Positions 33,348 to 41,482 of a stretch of 64,000 bases of DNA are shown piece after piece. Position numbers and translations under genes: made by a program. Source of the DNA: a virus; IMG/VR virus record IMGVR_UViG_3300018432_000005, positions 1-64,000 of that record, one strand, 5' to 3'. The notes under the pieces were generated by a model. The model searched no databases. It was given only the letters and a program-made list of their open reading frames with translations, and was not told the origin of the DNA. Position 1 is the first letter of the stretch, and each line of letters starts with the position of its first letter.

Positions 33348-33764
33348 ATGGCGCAGCGGACAAGCGGATCGGGATCGTCACTTGGTCCGCAGCGACCCGC
33401 CGCGGAGGCCCAGCCGCCGAAGAAGAAGCAGCCCGCGCCGCCGCCCATCGCGGCCGAGGTGTTGGCGCGCGAGAAGCGCATCGCCCTGCAGCGCAACGCA
33501 CGGCGTGAAGAGATTGCCGAGGTCGTCCGCGCCATCGTCATCCACCTGGGTAACGAGGCGCTGATCGAGCTGGCCGAGGCCGAGCTCGCCGCGCGCAACC
33601 TCGCCGGGCCGCCGAAGACGAAGCGCGAGGGGGCGCCCAGGCGATACACGACCTACCTGCCGGAAGCACTCGGCGCTCGCCTGAACGCCCATGCGAAGAC
33701 CGAAGCCGTCAGTCCGCAATCGATTGTAGTGCGCGCTCTGGAGTTGTATTTGACGGACCGATGA
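33348..33764 (+). CDS. Ribbon-helix-helix protein
   Basis: 138 residues from ATG 33348 (AGG about 10 bases upstream); in-frame ATGs at 33279 and 33291 would add up to 23 residues but lack a ribosome binding site. Lys/Pro/Ala-rich N-terminus, then helices, then a C-terminal RHH: RRYTTYLPEALGARLNAHAKTEAVSPQSIVVRALELYL. Probably a DNA-binding regulator of the operon that follows. One of three RHH proteins in the window. Confidence 0.75.
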   Translation: MAQRTSGSGSSLGPQRPAAEAQPPKKKQPAPPPIAAEVLAREKRIALQRNARREEIAEVVRAIVIHLGNEALIELAEAELAARNLAGPPKTKREGAPRRYTTYLPEALGARLNAHAKTEAVSPQSIVVRALELYLTDR

Positions 33765-34009
33765 CGACGATCGACCCCCTCACGCAGCGGCCGTGCCTTG
33801 CGTTCCTCCCGGGTGGCGTCCAGTGCCGCGCCGTCGCGACCTCGGTCTGTAAGAACGTCGACGGCCTCGCATGGTGGGCCTGCGACGAACACGCGAAGCT
33901 AGGCCCCATCGACGACGGCAGCGGCAACGTCGTCGCGACGGTGACGCCGATCGACGATTGGTTTCTCTCGGCGGGCCTCTTGCCGCCGTCTGAGCGCAAG
34001 CCTTCGTGA
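33761..34009 (+). CDS. Small Cys-rich protein
   Basis: 82 residues, ATGA overlap with the RHH gene. Four spaced Cys and a His (RPCLAF, VQCRA, SVCKN, ACDEH) suggest one bound zinc. Function unknown. Confidence 0.7.
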   Translation: MTTIDPLTQRPCLAFLPGGVQCRAVATSVCKNVDGLAWWACDEHAKLGPIDDGSGNVVATVTPIDDWFLSAGLLPPSERKPS

Positions 34010-34266
34010 CGGGCAAGAGGGACCGCGCGCACGTGGTGTTCGAACCCAAGCGCATCGGGACGAAGTGGTTCGTCGAGGTGCTGACCTACGTCAATGACGA
34101 GCTGACCGAGCGCTACACCTCGAAAGGCACTTTCGCGTCGTACGCGCTCGCCGACGCGGCCGGTGCGCAGATGGCGAGATCGATCTCGGACGAGCTACGC
34201 GCAATCCCGAACGTGCGCGACGTCGAGCTCTTCGAGACGTTCCCACAACCCAAAGGCAACGCATGA
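34006..34266 (+). CDS. Small unknown protein
   Basis: 86 residues, GTG start in a GTGA overlap. Beta-beta-alpha pattern (KWFVEVLTYVNDELTERYTSKGTFASYALADAAGAQM). No family recognised; translationally coupled to both neighbours. Confidence 0.68.
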   Translation: MTGKRDRAHVVFEPKRIGTKWFVEVLTYVNDELTERYTSKGTFASYALADAAGAQMARSISDELRAIPNVRDVELFETFPQPKGNA

Positions 34267-34481
34267 AGCACGCGACCGCGTCAGGTGAGATCGAAAACGG
34301 CCAGCTCGTCGGTAACCACGGCGGCGACGTCGTCGTCGTCCTGCCTCGCGTCCGCATGTCCCGGCGCGAGGCCCTTGTCCACGCAGCGTGGCTCGTTGCC
34401 GTGGCGGAGTCGTGCGACGACACCGACGAGGATGCCGGCGCCGAGTTTCTCGCGATTCTCGATCGGGTGCGCAATACCTAG
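34263..34481 (+). CDS. Small unknown protein
   Basis: 72 residues, ATGA overlap. HTASGEIENGQLV-type strand start, then a helix REALVHAAWLVAVAE and an acidic end. Similar short proteins are common in phage early operons; function unknown. Confidence 0.65.
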   Translation: MKHATASGEIENGQLVGNHGGDVVVVLPRVRMSRREALVHAAWLVAVAESCDDTDEDAGAEFLAILDRVRNT

Positions 34482-34528
34482 GTGGGCAACAGACAGACGA
34501 CAGCAGACCCAACTAGGAGCGCTCCCCT

Positions 34529-34822
34529 ATGTCGACAAGCGATTTCACGTTACCACTTGGCGCGAAGGTCAAAGACAAGGTCACCGGCTTCGTCGGCATC
34601 GTGCATTCGCGCAGTGAATGGCTGTATGGATGCCGCCGCTACGGTGTGGCGCCCATCGAGCTCAAAGACGGTCGACCGCAGGAGCATTGCGGCTTCGACG
34701 AAGATGCGCTCGAGCTCGTCGAGTCGCCGGCCGAGGAACACGTCGTTAAGAACACGGGCGGTACGGCTCCCGTCGCCAAGCGCGCGCCCGACGTCACCCG
34801 CGCGGCCGCCCCTCGCCGCTAG
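34529..34822 (+). CDS. Conserved small phage protein
   Basis: 97 residues. FTLPLGAKVKDKVTGFVGIVHSRSEWLYGCRRYGVAP is a recognisable small SH3-like phage protein of unknown role found in many tailed phages. Its last 29 bases overlap the convergent membrane-protein gene. Confidence 0.78.
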   Translation: MSTSDFTLPLGAKVKDKVTGFVGIVHSRSEWLYGCRRYGVAPIELKDGRPQEHCGFDEDALELVESPAEEHVVKNTGGTAPVAKRAPDVTRAAAPRR

Positions 34823-34976
34823 GCCCTCGGCCGCGCTCGCGCCGCACCGACCACGCACAAAGCCCCAGCACGCCGACCACTTGCGGCACCCACCTCGGCA
34901 CGAGGCCGACCGCCCAGGCGAGCAAGCTCGCCCAAGCGACCCAACTGCCAATGCGGATCACGCGTTCGAGCGTCAC
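34794..34976 (-). CDS. Small membrane protein
   Basis: 60 residues, GTG start overlapping the upstream stop (GTGA). Two membrane segments: IGSWVAWASLLAWAVGLVP and WVPQVVGVLGLCAW; basic C-terminus. Last gene of the minus-strand operon headed by parA. Confidence 0.6.
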   Translation of the reverse strand: MTLERVIRIGSWVAWASLLAWAVGLVPRWVPQVVGVLGLCAWSVRRERGRGPSGEGRPRG

Positions 34977-35251
34977 AGCTGCAGGCCAGCGCCTGCGCGC
35001 GCTTCGGCGGTCAGGCGCTCGACCCGTGCGCGCATCGACTGCAGCGTCTCTTTGACCTGCCGCCGCACGCGGTCGGGGTCGGCGCGCGTGTGCGCGTTCG
35101 AGAATCGAAAGCGCATCGTCGACGTGTGGATCGTGATGATCTCTCCGCGCTTGCCGAAGGTGTCGCAGTCGAGCGTGACGCCGGGCCAGACGCCGGCCGC
35201 AAGCTCGCGCAGTTCGCTGATTGGGATCGTCGGCTTCGTCTGTCTGGGCAT
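34973..35251 (-). CDS. Small unknown protein
   Basis: 92 residues from ATG 35251 behind AAAGGA. Pattern ISELRELAAGVWPGVTLDCDTFGKRGEIITIHTS then RVRRQVKETLQSMRARVERL. Unknown. The gap to the next gene upstream holds a strong hairpin. Confidence 0.68.
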   Translation of the reverse strand: MPRQTKPTIPISELRELAAGVWPGVTLDCDTFGKRGEIITIHTSTMRFRFSNAHTRADPDRVRRQVKETLQSMRARVERLTAEARAGAGLQL

Positions 35252-35355
35252 GCCCCACGCGTCCTTTGTACTAGTCAGGATCATTGACTACTACTTGGGT
35301 ACAACATAAACCGGGCCGGGATTGGGATACGAAGGCGCCTTGCCCCCAAGGCGTC

Positions 35356-35385
35356 CGCCCGCTCGGCATTGGTGTCGAGCGGGCG
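35356..35385 (-). terminator. Hairpin after the 35390 gene
   Basis: CGCCCGCTCG and CGAGCGGGCG pair over 10 bases with a 10-base loop. No T-tract on the minus side (GACGCC follows), so termination would be partial or the hairpin may protect the transcript end. Confidence 0.5.
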
Positions 35386-35389
35386 CATT

Positions 35390-35752
35390 CTATCGGCCCG
35401 GCCGGTCTGCCGGGGTATACGCGCGGGCGAGCTCGAGCGCTTTTGCAAACGCACCGGGCCCTGCATCGCGGTCGTACAGGTCTTCGCTGTGTTCGTCGAG
35501 CTCGAGCGAGTCGAGCTTCGCGCGCACCTTGATCGGCCGGCCGTTGCAGTAGTCGACCGAGAAGCCGCCCGCTTGCTCGAGCCACACGAGCGCATCCGAG
35601 TAGCCCATCGGTCGCCCCAAGTCGTGAAGCATCCCGAGCCCCACGGAGCGCGTACCGTTGTGCAGCGCAGCGAGCAGCGCAGGCGCGTCGATCCTTTCGC
35701 CCTTGTAGATGACGAATCGGACCGTCTCTGGATCGAGTCTGTTGCTGTTCAC
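35390..35752 (-). CDS. Small unknown protein
   Basis: 120 residues, GTG start overlapping the YkgJ-like stop (GTGA). Contains IDAPALLAALHNGTRSVGLGMLHDLGRPMGYSDALVWLEQAGGFSVDYCNGRPIKV, a compact alpha/beta pattern. No family recognised. Confidence 0.68.
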   Translation of the reverse strand: MNSNRLDPETVRFVIYKGERIDAPALLAALHNGTRSVGLGMLHDLGRPMGYSDALVWLEQAGGFSVDYCNGRPIKVRAKLDSLELDEHSEDLYDRDAGPGAFAKALELARAYTPADRPGR

Positions 35753-36435
35753 TTGAGATCCTTTCCGGCTTTGTCCTTTGCCCTCTGCTCCCACGCGTCG
35801 AGCAGCGTGTCGGCAAACGTACCCATTCGCAGATGTCCGCCGCGCACCTTCGCGACTTCGTTCAGCAGCGCGTGATGGCCCATCGTGCGCGTACCACCGA
35901 CGTCCATCACGAGCGCCCCGCCGTGCTTGACGGCGCACTGCTCGGACGGCGAGACGACGAAGTACGTGCGGCAGGGATTGGGCCGCACGTCGTAGATGGT
36001 GCACTCGTTGGTGATGGGGTCGAGCAGCCCGCACGGCTCGTGCAGGTCGGTGTACGCGGCCGCAACGCGCTTGAGCGCATCCTGATCGCCGCGCATGGTC
36101 ACGGCGTCGCGGTCGGCCCGCGTCGTGACCATCTGCAGGCGAGCCTGTTGCCGGCGAAGCTGGGGCAGCGCGCGCTCGACTTCCTTCGGGTAGAGGTCGA
36201 CGACCGCCTGCGCCTCCGCAGCTTCCACGTAGACGATGAAGTAACAGCAGTGCGCGCAGCCCTTCGTGCACGAGGGCTTGTGCGACGCGTCGGCCGCGTT
36301 CAGCAGCCGTCCCTGATGCTCGTCGACGAGCTCGTAATGCGTCAGCACCACCTGCCGAAGCCGCTTGTTCGCGCGCGCCCGTGCTTCGGTCTCTTCGGCC
36401 TGCGAACGCAGCACGCGATGGCTGACCCGCTTCAT
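35749..36435 (-). CDS. YkgJ-like Cys-cluster protein
   Basis: 228 residues. Cys layout CTKGCAHCC (56-64) followed by EPCGLL, NECTIYDVRPNPCRTYF is that of the YkgJ/CxxCxxCC family, proteins thought to bind zinc or an iron-sulphur cluster. Start ATG 36435 overlaps the upstream stop (ATGA). Unusual cargo for a phage; substrate unknown. Confidence 0.75.
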   Translation of the reverse strand: MKRVSHRVLRSQAEETEARARANKRLRQVVLTHYELVDEHQGRLLNAADASHKPSCTKGCAHCCYFIVYVEAAEAQAVVDLYPKEVERALPQLRRQQARLQMVTTRADRDAVTMRGDQDALKRVAAAYTDLHEPCGLLDPITNECTIYDVRPNPCRTYFVVSPSEQCAVKHGGALVMDVGGTRTMGHHALLNEVAKVRGGHLRMGTFADTLLDAWEQRAKDKAGKDLK

Positions 36436-37019
36436 GGCTGCGGCAGCTTCCACGCGTCCGAGTCGCAGAAGTAGTCGACGAGCACGTTCGCAGGGCGGCG
36501 CTTGCTCTCGCCCTTGCGCACCGCCTCGCACGCTTTGTTGTACACGAGGTGCATGTATTCGACGTTTGGCATCGTGCGCGCCTGCGACGCGCGTCCAAAC
36601 AGAGTCGGGAAGGCGGGGAGCTCGCGCACCTCGATCTCGCGGCGCTGCGCGAAGGCGCGCGCGATCCCATAGAACATGCCGCGCGAGATGCCCAGGTCGA
36701 CGAAGACGACAGAGCGCGTCGCGAACGTACCCCAGACGAGCCCGCCCTCGATGCCTAGCGCCCGCTCGAGCAGATGGTCGTCGTCGAGCACGCCCTCTTG
36801 CGTGTAGAGCATGTGCGAGGCGTACGCGGCTTCGCTGTAGACGAGGAAGCAGTGACGCATGCAGGCGCGCGCGTATCGCAGGTTCAGGGCGACGTCGCCT
36901 GCGTAGGGCGACTCGAGTAGCACCGGCCGCAGTCGGAATGATTCGAGCGGAGGGGTCGGCGAGTCTTCGGCCGAGAGCAGCGCGCGCGAGAGGCGCAGGT
37001 CGGCGGGCGGCTTGATCAT
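36432..37019 (-). CDS. DUF4406/DUF7768-like protein (deoxyribosyltransferase fold)
   Basis: 195 residues. RPVLLESPYAGDVALNLRYARACMRHCFLVYSEAAYASHMLYTQEGVLDD and ALGIEGGLVWG...VFVDLGISRGM match a phage family with the nucleoside 2-deoxyribosyltransferase-like fold. Members may act in nucleotide salvage or signalling. ATG 37019 behind AAGGAAGG. Confidence 0.72.
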   Translation of the reverse strand: MIKPPADLRLSRALLSAEDSPTPPLESFRLRPVLLESPYAGDVALNLRYARACMRHCFLVYSEAAYASHMLYTQEGVLDDDHLLERALGIEGGLVWGTFATRSVVFVDLGISRGMFYGIARAFAQRREIEVRELPAFPTLFGRASQARTMPNVEYMHLVYNKACEAVRKGESKRRPANVLVDYFCDSDAWKLPQP

Positions 37020-37023
37020 CAGG

Positions 37024-37335
37024 TCAGCCTTCCTTTGCGAGCGTTTCAAGGAACGCGGCCGCCGTGACGAGCTCGCGGACGAGGTCGCCGGCCGCCGCGG
37101 TTCCCTCGACCGTCTCGATCACGTCGCGCAGCGCGCGCGCCGCCTCCATGAGCGTCGGGCCGGCTGGGACGCCTAGCCGCAGGCGCGACCCCTCGATGAA
37201 GCCGAGCAGGTACATGACGTGCGTCGATGCCGTCTTGAGCTTCTCGCGCAGCGCGGCCGCGTCGTCGCCCTCGGCCGGATGCAGATCGTCGCGGTTGTAC
37301 CACTGCGCGCGGATGCTCTGAAAAGGGGTCGTCAT
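37024..37335 (-). CDS. Small unknown protein
   Basis: 103 residues; ATGA overlap with the gene upstream. Helical: REKLKTASTHVMYLLGFIEGSRLRLG and ALRDVIETVEGTAAAGDLVREL. Unknown. Confidence 0.65.
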   Translation of the reverse strand: MTTPFQSIRAQWYNRDDLHPAEGDDAAALREKLKTASTHVMYLLGFIEGSRLRLGVPAGPTLMEAARALRDVIETVEGTAAAGDLVRELVTAAAFLETLAKEG

Positions 37336-37637
37336 GCGGGGGTCACTCCACCGATCGTAAGTTTGAAACTGTCCTTGCCGGGTCGCGGCGGCCAGATCTT
37401 GATATCCCACTGCCGCGTGCGCGGGAAGGTCACGTGCAACACGACGGCGGCGAGCATGCCCATCAGTGCCCACGCGTTGTACTCGGACAACTCGATGACC
37501 TGCGTTTCCTTGCCACTGTCGTCTGTCGTGATGATGGCAAGGCGGTTGCCGGCCACGACGCGACAACCGATGTACTGGTCGTCTTCGGGATCGCGCGCGG
37601 GCTGCCGCTTGCCCCGCTTGAACTCGCCGAGTGTCAT
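37332..37637 (-). CDS. Small protein with a possible membrane segment
   Basis: 101 residues; ATGA overlaps on both sides. Basic N-terminus, QVIELSEYNAWALMGMLAAVVLHVTF with a hydrophobic core at about 50-70. Unknown. Confidence 0.65.
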   Translation of the reverse strand: MTLGEFKRGKRQPARDPEDDQYIGCRVVAGNRLAIITTDDSGKETQVIELSEYNAWALMGMLAAVVLHVTFPRTRQWDIKIWPPRPGKDSFKLTIGGVTPA

Positions 37638-38164
37638 GGTCGTCGCTCCAACAGTCGTCCTTTGAAGGGCGTGATGACGTCGGCGACCGTGTGCTCTGTC
37701 TGCTTGCGCGGGTCGTAGTTGATCCGGTCACCCTCGTCGTCGTCCATGTAACTCCAGAACCATTCCTCGCAGACCGAGGTCTGATTCCAGGCGAGGAACT
37801 CGCCGCCCTGGGCGTAGGCTTCGCGGATGGCGACCGCCTGCTCGAGCAGCGTGCACACGCGGTCGCCGGGCGGGTGCGCCTCGACGAACTGCTCGAAGCT
37901 ATCGGCGATCGCGAGCATATCGCCGCGCTGCACCACGTATCGATCGTAGGTCGTCACGAGCGCATTGTGCTCGAACGGCTCGAGCGGCTTGCCCTCTGAA
38001 TGGTACTTCCAGACGTTGGGCCATCTAGACCTGTGGTCGCCGGTGATGCCATACGCCTGCGCGAGCTTGTCCCAGATGAACGGAGCCGAGCCCCATCCGT
38101 TCTGAAACTCGTACCCCTTCTCAAAGCCGCCCGCGAACGCGACGGCGAGGGTCGTGCGACTCAT
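37634..38164 (-). CDS. Unknown protein
   Basis: 176 residues; ATGA overlaps. Aromatic-rich (KGYEFQNGWGSAPFIWDKLAQAY, EEWFWSYMDDDEGDRINYD). Resembles uncharacterised phage proteins of early regions; no motif assigns a function. Confidence 0.72.
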   Translation of the reverse strand: MSRTTLAVAFAGGFEKGYEFQNGWGSAPFIWDKLAQAYGITGDHRSRWPNVWKYHSEGKPLEPFEHNALVTTYDRYVVQRGDMLAIADSFEQFVEAHPPGDRVCTLLEQAVAIREAYAQGGEFLAWNQTSVCEEWFWSYMDDDEGDRINYDPRKQTEHTVADVITPFKGRLLERRP

Positions 38165-38478
38165 GGGTACGCCTTTCGTCGACGGTACTGTTTGACAAGC
38201 TGCACGGGCGCGGGGTCCTTCACATACCGATCGCGCGTAGCGGCGATGACGTCGCGGATCTCGTCGGCGAGGTACTTGTCTTGCTCGAGCTCGCAGACGC
38301 GCTCGATGGGCCCCAGCAACTGATCGCGGTAGCCGGCGAGCGCGTGCGCGAGTTCTTCGTCGAGGTTGGCAATGGTGGGGCCGAGGGCCATCAGACGGAT
38401 CCGAATCTTGCGCGCGAGCGTGCGCTCGTGATCGGTTGGCGGCCGCGCGGCGCGACGCTGCTCGAGCGCGGTCGTCAT
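38161..38478 (-). CDS. Small helical protein
   Basis: 105 residues; ATGA overlaps. Predicted helices LARKIRIRLMALGPTIANLDEELAHALAGYRDQLLGPIERVCELEQDKYLADEI. Unknown. Confidence 0.65.
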   Translation of the reverse strand: MTTALEQRRAARPPTDHERTLARKIRIRLMALGPTIANLDEELAHALAGYRDQLLGPIERVCELEQDKYLADEIRDVIAATRDRYVKDPAPVQLVKQYRRRKAYP

Positions 38479-38783
38479 CGCTTGGCTGCCTTTCGCTTGG
38501 CAGGCTTCTTCACGGCTGGCGCAGCGCCAGCCAGAGGCGGCGCACCACGCTGGCGGCCCGATAGAATGACGAGGTCGACGACGCGCGGCGTGGTCATCAG
38601 GTCCGTGATGCCCGAGCCGACCTTCGCTTTCCAGCCGCGTTTCTTGAGCTCGTGCGCGAGCAAGACGGCCTCGTCTTCACTCGCGCAGTGCAAGTTTCCC
38701 TTGCCGTTCTTGCTGATGATGGTCGGCTCGAACAGGTCGGCGAGCGTCTTCGCGGTGCGCTTGGGCGTCTTCGTCTTCGTCAT
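38475..38783 (-). CDS. Small basic protein
   Basis: 102 residues; ATG 38783 in an ATGA overlap. KTLADLFEPTIISKNGKGNLHCASEDEAVLLAHELKKRGWKAKVGSG, then an Ala/Lys-rich basic tail that could bind nucleic acid. Unknown. Confidence 0.65.
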   Translation of the reverse strand: MTKTKTPKRTAKTLADLFEPTIISKNGKGNLHCASEDEAVLLAHELKKRGWKAKVGSGITDLMTTPRVVDLVILSGRQRGAPPLAGAAPAVKKPAKRKAAKR

Positions 38784-39277
38784 CGTCCCGACCCCAGCAT
38801 CAGCGGCGGCATGTCGCCTGATTCGTAGCTCGCAGCGATACGCGGCAGCATGGCTTCGCCGACCGTCTCGCCGTTGGGCAAGAGGATGTCGGCGAGGAAC
38901 TCGCGACCGACGTCGCTCTCGCCGCTCGAGATCATCTCGAGTTTGCCTTTGACGATCAGCAAGAGGGCCCGCCAGCGGCGCCGCCATTCCTGGGCGACCA
39001 TGCTCTCGACCTCGGCCGGCGTGCGCTTGCGGGGCGGGCTGTACTTGTTCTGCGGGGGGATCGTCTCGAACGGCTTGGGGTCGGGCGCCTTGACGACCTG
39101 ACGCACCATGCGGCCGGCGAGCTTGAAGATCACCGTCGTCCGGTCGACGTCGACGTGCAGCAGAAACTGCTCTGCGCCGTGTTGCTTGAGCAGCTTCTCT
39201 AACTCCGCGCGCGACTTGTCCGCGTCGACGTCGGTCCCCTCGGCAAACCGACGCACCTTTGCTTTTGCCGTTGCCAT
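38780..39277 (-). CDS. Conserved phage protein, unknown function
   Basis: 165 residues. Opens MATAKAKVRRFAEGTDVDADKSRAELEKLLKQHGAEQFLLHVDVDRTTVIFKLAGR, a pattern seen in uncharacterised phage proteins near recombination genes; later EWRRRWRALLLIVKGKLEMISSGESDVGREFLADI. Role unknown. Confidence 0.75.
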   Translation of the reverse strand: MATAKAKVRRFAEGTDVDADKSRAELEKLLKQHGAEQFLLHVDVDRTTVIFKLAGRMVRQVVKAPDPKPFETIPPQNKYSPPRKRTPAEVESMVAQEWRRRWRALLLIVKGKLEMISSGESDVGREFLADILLPNGETVGEAMLPRIAASYESGDMPPLMLGSGR

Positions 39278-39576
39278 CACAACACCTCGACAGGTTCTCG
39301 GCCCGTGCCGGCGCAGCGATGGCACCGCACGATCTTCGACTTCGGGTCGCTCGTCGCATGCCACTTGCCTAGGCCGTTGCATTCATCGCAGAGCGTCGCC
39401 TCGTACTTCGCGCGCCACTGCGCCGCCAGCGCGACCGCCTGGTCGAACACTTCGAGCATGTAGCGTCGATCGCGCGCCGCCTGACTCGCGTTGCTCTCAC
39501 GCGGGCCGGGCTTGTAGGCAGCATCGCGCGCGCGGATGGCGGCGACGTCGAGCGACTGCGGTTCCCTCTTACCCAT
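39277..39576 (-). CDS. Small zinc-finger protein
   Basis: 99 residues, ATG 39576. Two CxxC pairs (LCDECNGLGKW and VRCHRCAGTGREP), each followed by a Gly-rich turn as in DnaJ-type zinc fingers. Unknown partner. Confidence 0.68.
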   Translation of the reverse strand: MGKREPQSLDVAAIRARDAAYKPGPRESNASQAARDRRYMLEVFDQAVALAAQWRAKYEATLCDECNGLGKWHATSDPKSKIVRCHRCAGTGREPVEVL

Positions 39577-39871
39577 GGCTGTGCGTCCGTTCCAGGTCGC
39601 GCACCGCGCGTACCGTCCTGCGCGAGGCTCGGAGCTCGGCAGCCGTCTCGGTAATCGTCTTGCCACGCTGCAGCGCCTGCCTGATGGCCTCGCGTCGCTG
39701 CGCGTCGAGCTTGGGCGGCCCGCGCCGGCCGACACCGGCCGCGCGCGCCCAGTAGGACACCGTGCCCTGCGAGACGCCGTGGGCCGCGCCGGCTCGCAGG
39801 GTCGTCTCGCCGGCCTGGACGAGCTCGAGCACGGCCGCCTTGACGTGTGGGGGGTGCGCGGCGGGATTCAT
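39569..39871 (-). CDS. Helix-turn-helix protein
   Basis: 100 residues with two HTH-like units: VLELVQAGETTLRAGAAHGVSQGTVSYWARAAG and REAIRQALQRGKTITETAAELRASRRTVRAV. Layout resembles transposase-type or small-terminase-type DNA-binding domains. Likely regulatory. Confidence 0.75.
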   Translation of the reverse strand: MNPAAHPPHVKAAVLELVQAGETTLRAGAAHGVSQGTVSYWARAAGVGRRGPPKLDAQRREAIRQALQRGKTITETAAELRASRRTVRAVRDLERTHSHG

Positions 39872-40149
39872 GGCCGGGGGCCCTTGGCGAGCTCGTTGCG
39901 CGCGGTCGAGTCCCAGGGAACCGTCAGGCAGCCACGCGCCACGCTCGCAACGGCCGGGGTCAGGCCCTTGCGCTTGATCATCTTGATCACGAGCGCGGCC
40001 ATCGCACCTGCGGCGGCAGACATCGCGACGACCTCGGCGCTGACGGGGTTCAGGCTATCCGTGTGCGCCTTGATCACGCGCAACAGTTCGTCGATCAGAG
40101 CACTCTCGCGCTCGTTGAACTCGTCGGGGCCCATACCCATCATGTTCAC
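39868..40149 (-). CDS. Small unknown protein
   Basis: 93 residues from GTG 40149 (AAAGGGA upstream) or 91 from ATG 40143. Helix LNPVSAEVVAMSAAAGAMAALVIKMIKRKG may sit in or at a membrane. ATGA overlap downstream. Confidence 0.65.
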   Translation of the reverse strand: MNMMGMGPDEFNERESALIDELLRVIKAHTDSLNPVSAEVVAMSAAAGAMAALVIKMIKRKGLTPAVASVARGCLTVPWDSTARNELAKGPRP

Positions 40150-40165
40150 GACTCGAGAGTCCCTT

Positions 40166-40561
40166 TCACTTGTCGGCAAGGCAATCTCCGTCCGTGTTGT
40201 AGGGGTCGAAGGCGAGGCTACAGACGCGCGCGTGCGGGCACGCGTCGCACGTGAACTCGACGGGCCTGCTCTCGGGAAACGCACGCATGACCCACTCGCG
40301 CGCCGCGCGGCGTTCGTCGACGAGCCGCCAGAGCGTGACGGGCTCGCGCCGCTCGTCGACGGCGAGCTCGTCGGGCGGGGGCTCTGGCGTGGCCGCGCCG
40401 TGCGTGAGGTCGAGCAGCGTCTCGAGCTCCGCAACTGCGGTCAGGTAGATCACGGCCGACCCCAGCGCGCCGCGCCTCTTTGCGTCCTGCGCGCGCTCCC
40501 TCCAAGCGTCGACCAGACCGTCGAGCTTGCCCCGTAGCCGCGTCTCAATCTGCGCCGTCAT
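40166..40561 (-). CDS. Small unknown protein
   Basis: 131 residues. Helical N-terminal half (LVDAWRERAQDAKRRGALGSAVIYLTAVAELETLL), C-terminal FTCDACPHARVCSLAFDPYNTDGDC with four Cys as in a short zinc site. Unknown. Confidence 0.68.
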   Translation of the reverse strand: MTAQIETRLRGKLDGLVDAWRERAQDAKRRGALGSAVIYLTAVAELETLLDLTHGAATPEPPPDELAVDERREPVTLWRLVDERRAAREWVMRAFPESRPVEFTCDACPHARVCSLAFDPYNTDGDCLADK

Positions 40562-41118
40562 GGCGGCGCCTCCATGCCGTGCACGTCGGGATCCGGGTGC
40601 AGGTCGGAGAAGCTTTTCCAGCCGAGTTCGGTGAACTGCTTGCTGTACACCTCGCCGCGCGGCAGCACCGGCGTGCGCCAGTCAGGCGTCAGGAACAGGC
40701 GATAGTGGTAGACGTCGCGCGTCTTGCCCTTGTCGGTGTAGGGCGGCTCGACCCACAGGTATCGCAGGCGGTCAGCGCCGAAGAAGCCCAGGCACCACAG
40801 ACGCGCTCGAGCGTGGTCGTGCTGCACCGCCTCGCCGGGCACGAAGAACGCGAGCGACAGGTGCTCGCAGCGCTCGTAGTCGGGGTTCTTCCACCATCCC
40901 GACGAGTGCATGCCCTCGTCGCGCGTGAAGATGACCGTCGCGGCGAGGTCAGGGCCGTGGCGAAAGACCTGCCTGCAGGCGTTGATCGTGTGCTGGTCGG
41001 CCGCGGTGCTGTAGCCGGTGTAAGGCGTGAACGAGGCAGCCCGCAGGCGGCCGACGGCGACCGCCTGCAACATGGCTTTGGTGGGCTCGGTCGGGGGGAC
41101 GTTGATCAGCACCGTCAA
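40558..41118 (-). CDS. Unknown protein
   Basis: 186 residues; ATGA overlaps. Contains TVIFTRDEGMHSSGWWKNPDYERCEHLSLAFFVPG and a beta-rich C-terminal half. No recognised family. Confidence 0.7.
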   Translation of the reverse strand: MTVLINVPPTEPTKAMLQAVAVGRLRAASFTPYTGYSTAADQHTINACRQVFRHGPDLAATVIFTRDEGMHSSGWWKNPDYERCEHLSLAFFVPGEAVQHDHARARLWCLGFFGADRLRYLWVEPPYTDKGKTRDVYHYRLFLTPDWRTPVLPRGEVYSKQFTELGWKSFSDLHPDPDVHGMEAPP

Positions 41119-41297
41119 TGCTCCGATCCGTCGTCATCGACGTTCGGGCAGCGGTCGAGCGACACGCCGGCATAGTCAGGCGCGAGCGACTTGTGCACAT
41201 AGACCATGTGCTCGTGCTCGAGCGGGCAGGACAATGAGACGGTCACGATCACCTCGTTGCCGTGCTCGTCGAGGTCGTAGATCGACGGCGCGTTCAT
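41115..41297 (-). CDS. Small unknown protein
   Basis: 60 residues; ATGA overlaps. Acidic, beta-rich (YDLDEHGNEVIVTVSLSCPLEHEHMVYV). Unknown. Confidence 0.62.
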   Translation of the reverse strand: MNAPSIYDLDEHGNEVIVTVSLSCPLEHEHMVYVHKSLAPDYAGVSLDRCPNVDDDGSEH

Positions 41298-41482
41298 CGG
41301 GTCGACCTTCGCCCTGCGCGCCGACGAGACAGGCCTCGCATCGCACGCACGTCGGCGATGACCTCCACCACGACGAAGGGAAGGGCGACGAGCAGGATCG
41401 GCGAGCCGGTCCGCGCGAAGCCGTAGACGGCGAGGGCGCCGACGGCCAGATCGAGCAGCACCATCGGCAGAGCGACGAGCAT
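41294..41482 (-). CDS. Small membrane protein
   Basis: 62 residues from ATG 41482 (a GTG directly before it is possible). Two membrane segments (LVALPMVLLDLAVGALAVYGF and ILLVALPFVVVEVIADV) and a basic tail. Directly downstream of the RHH partition partner. Confidence 0.62.
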   Translation of the reverse strand: MLVALPMVLLDLAVGALAVYGFARTGSPILLVALPFVVVEVIADVRAMRGLSRRRAGRRSTR

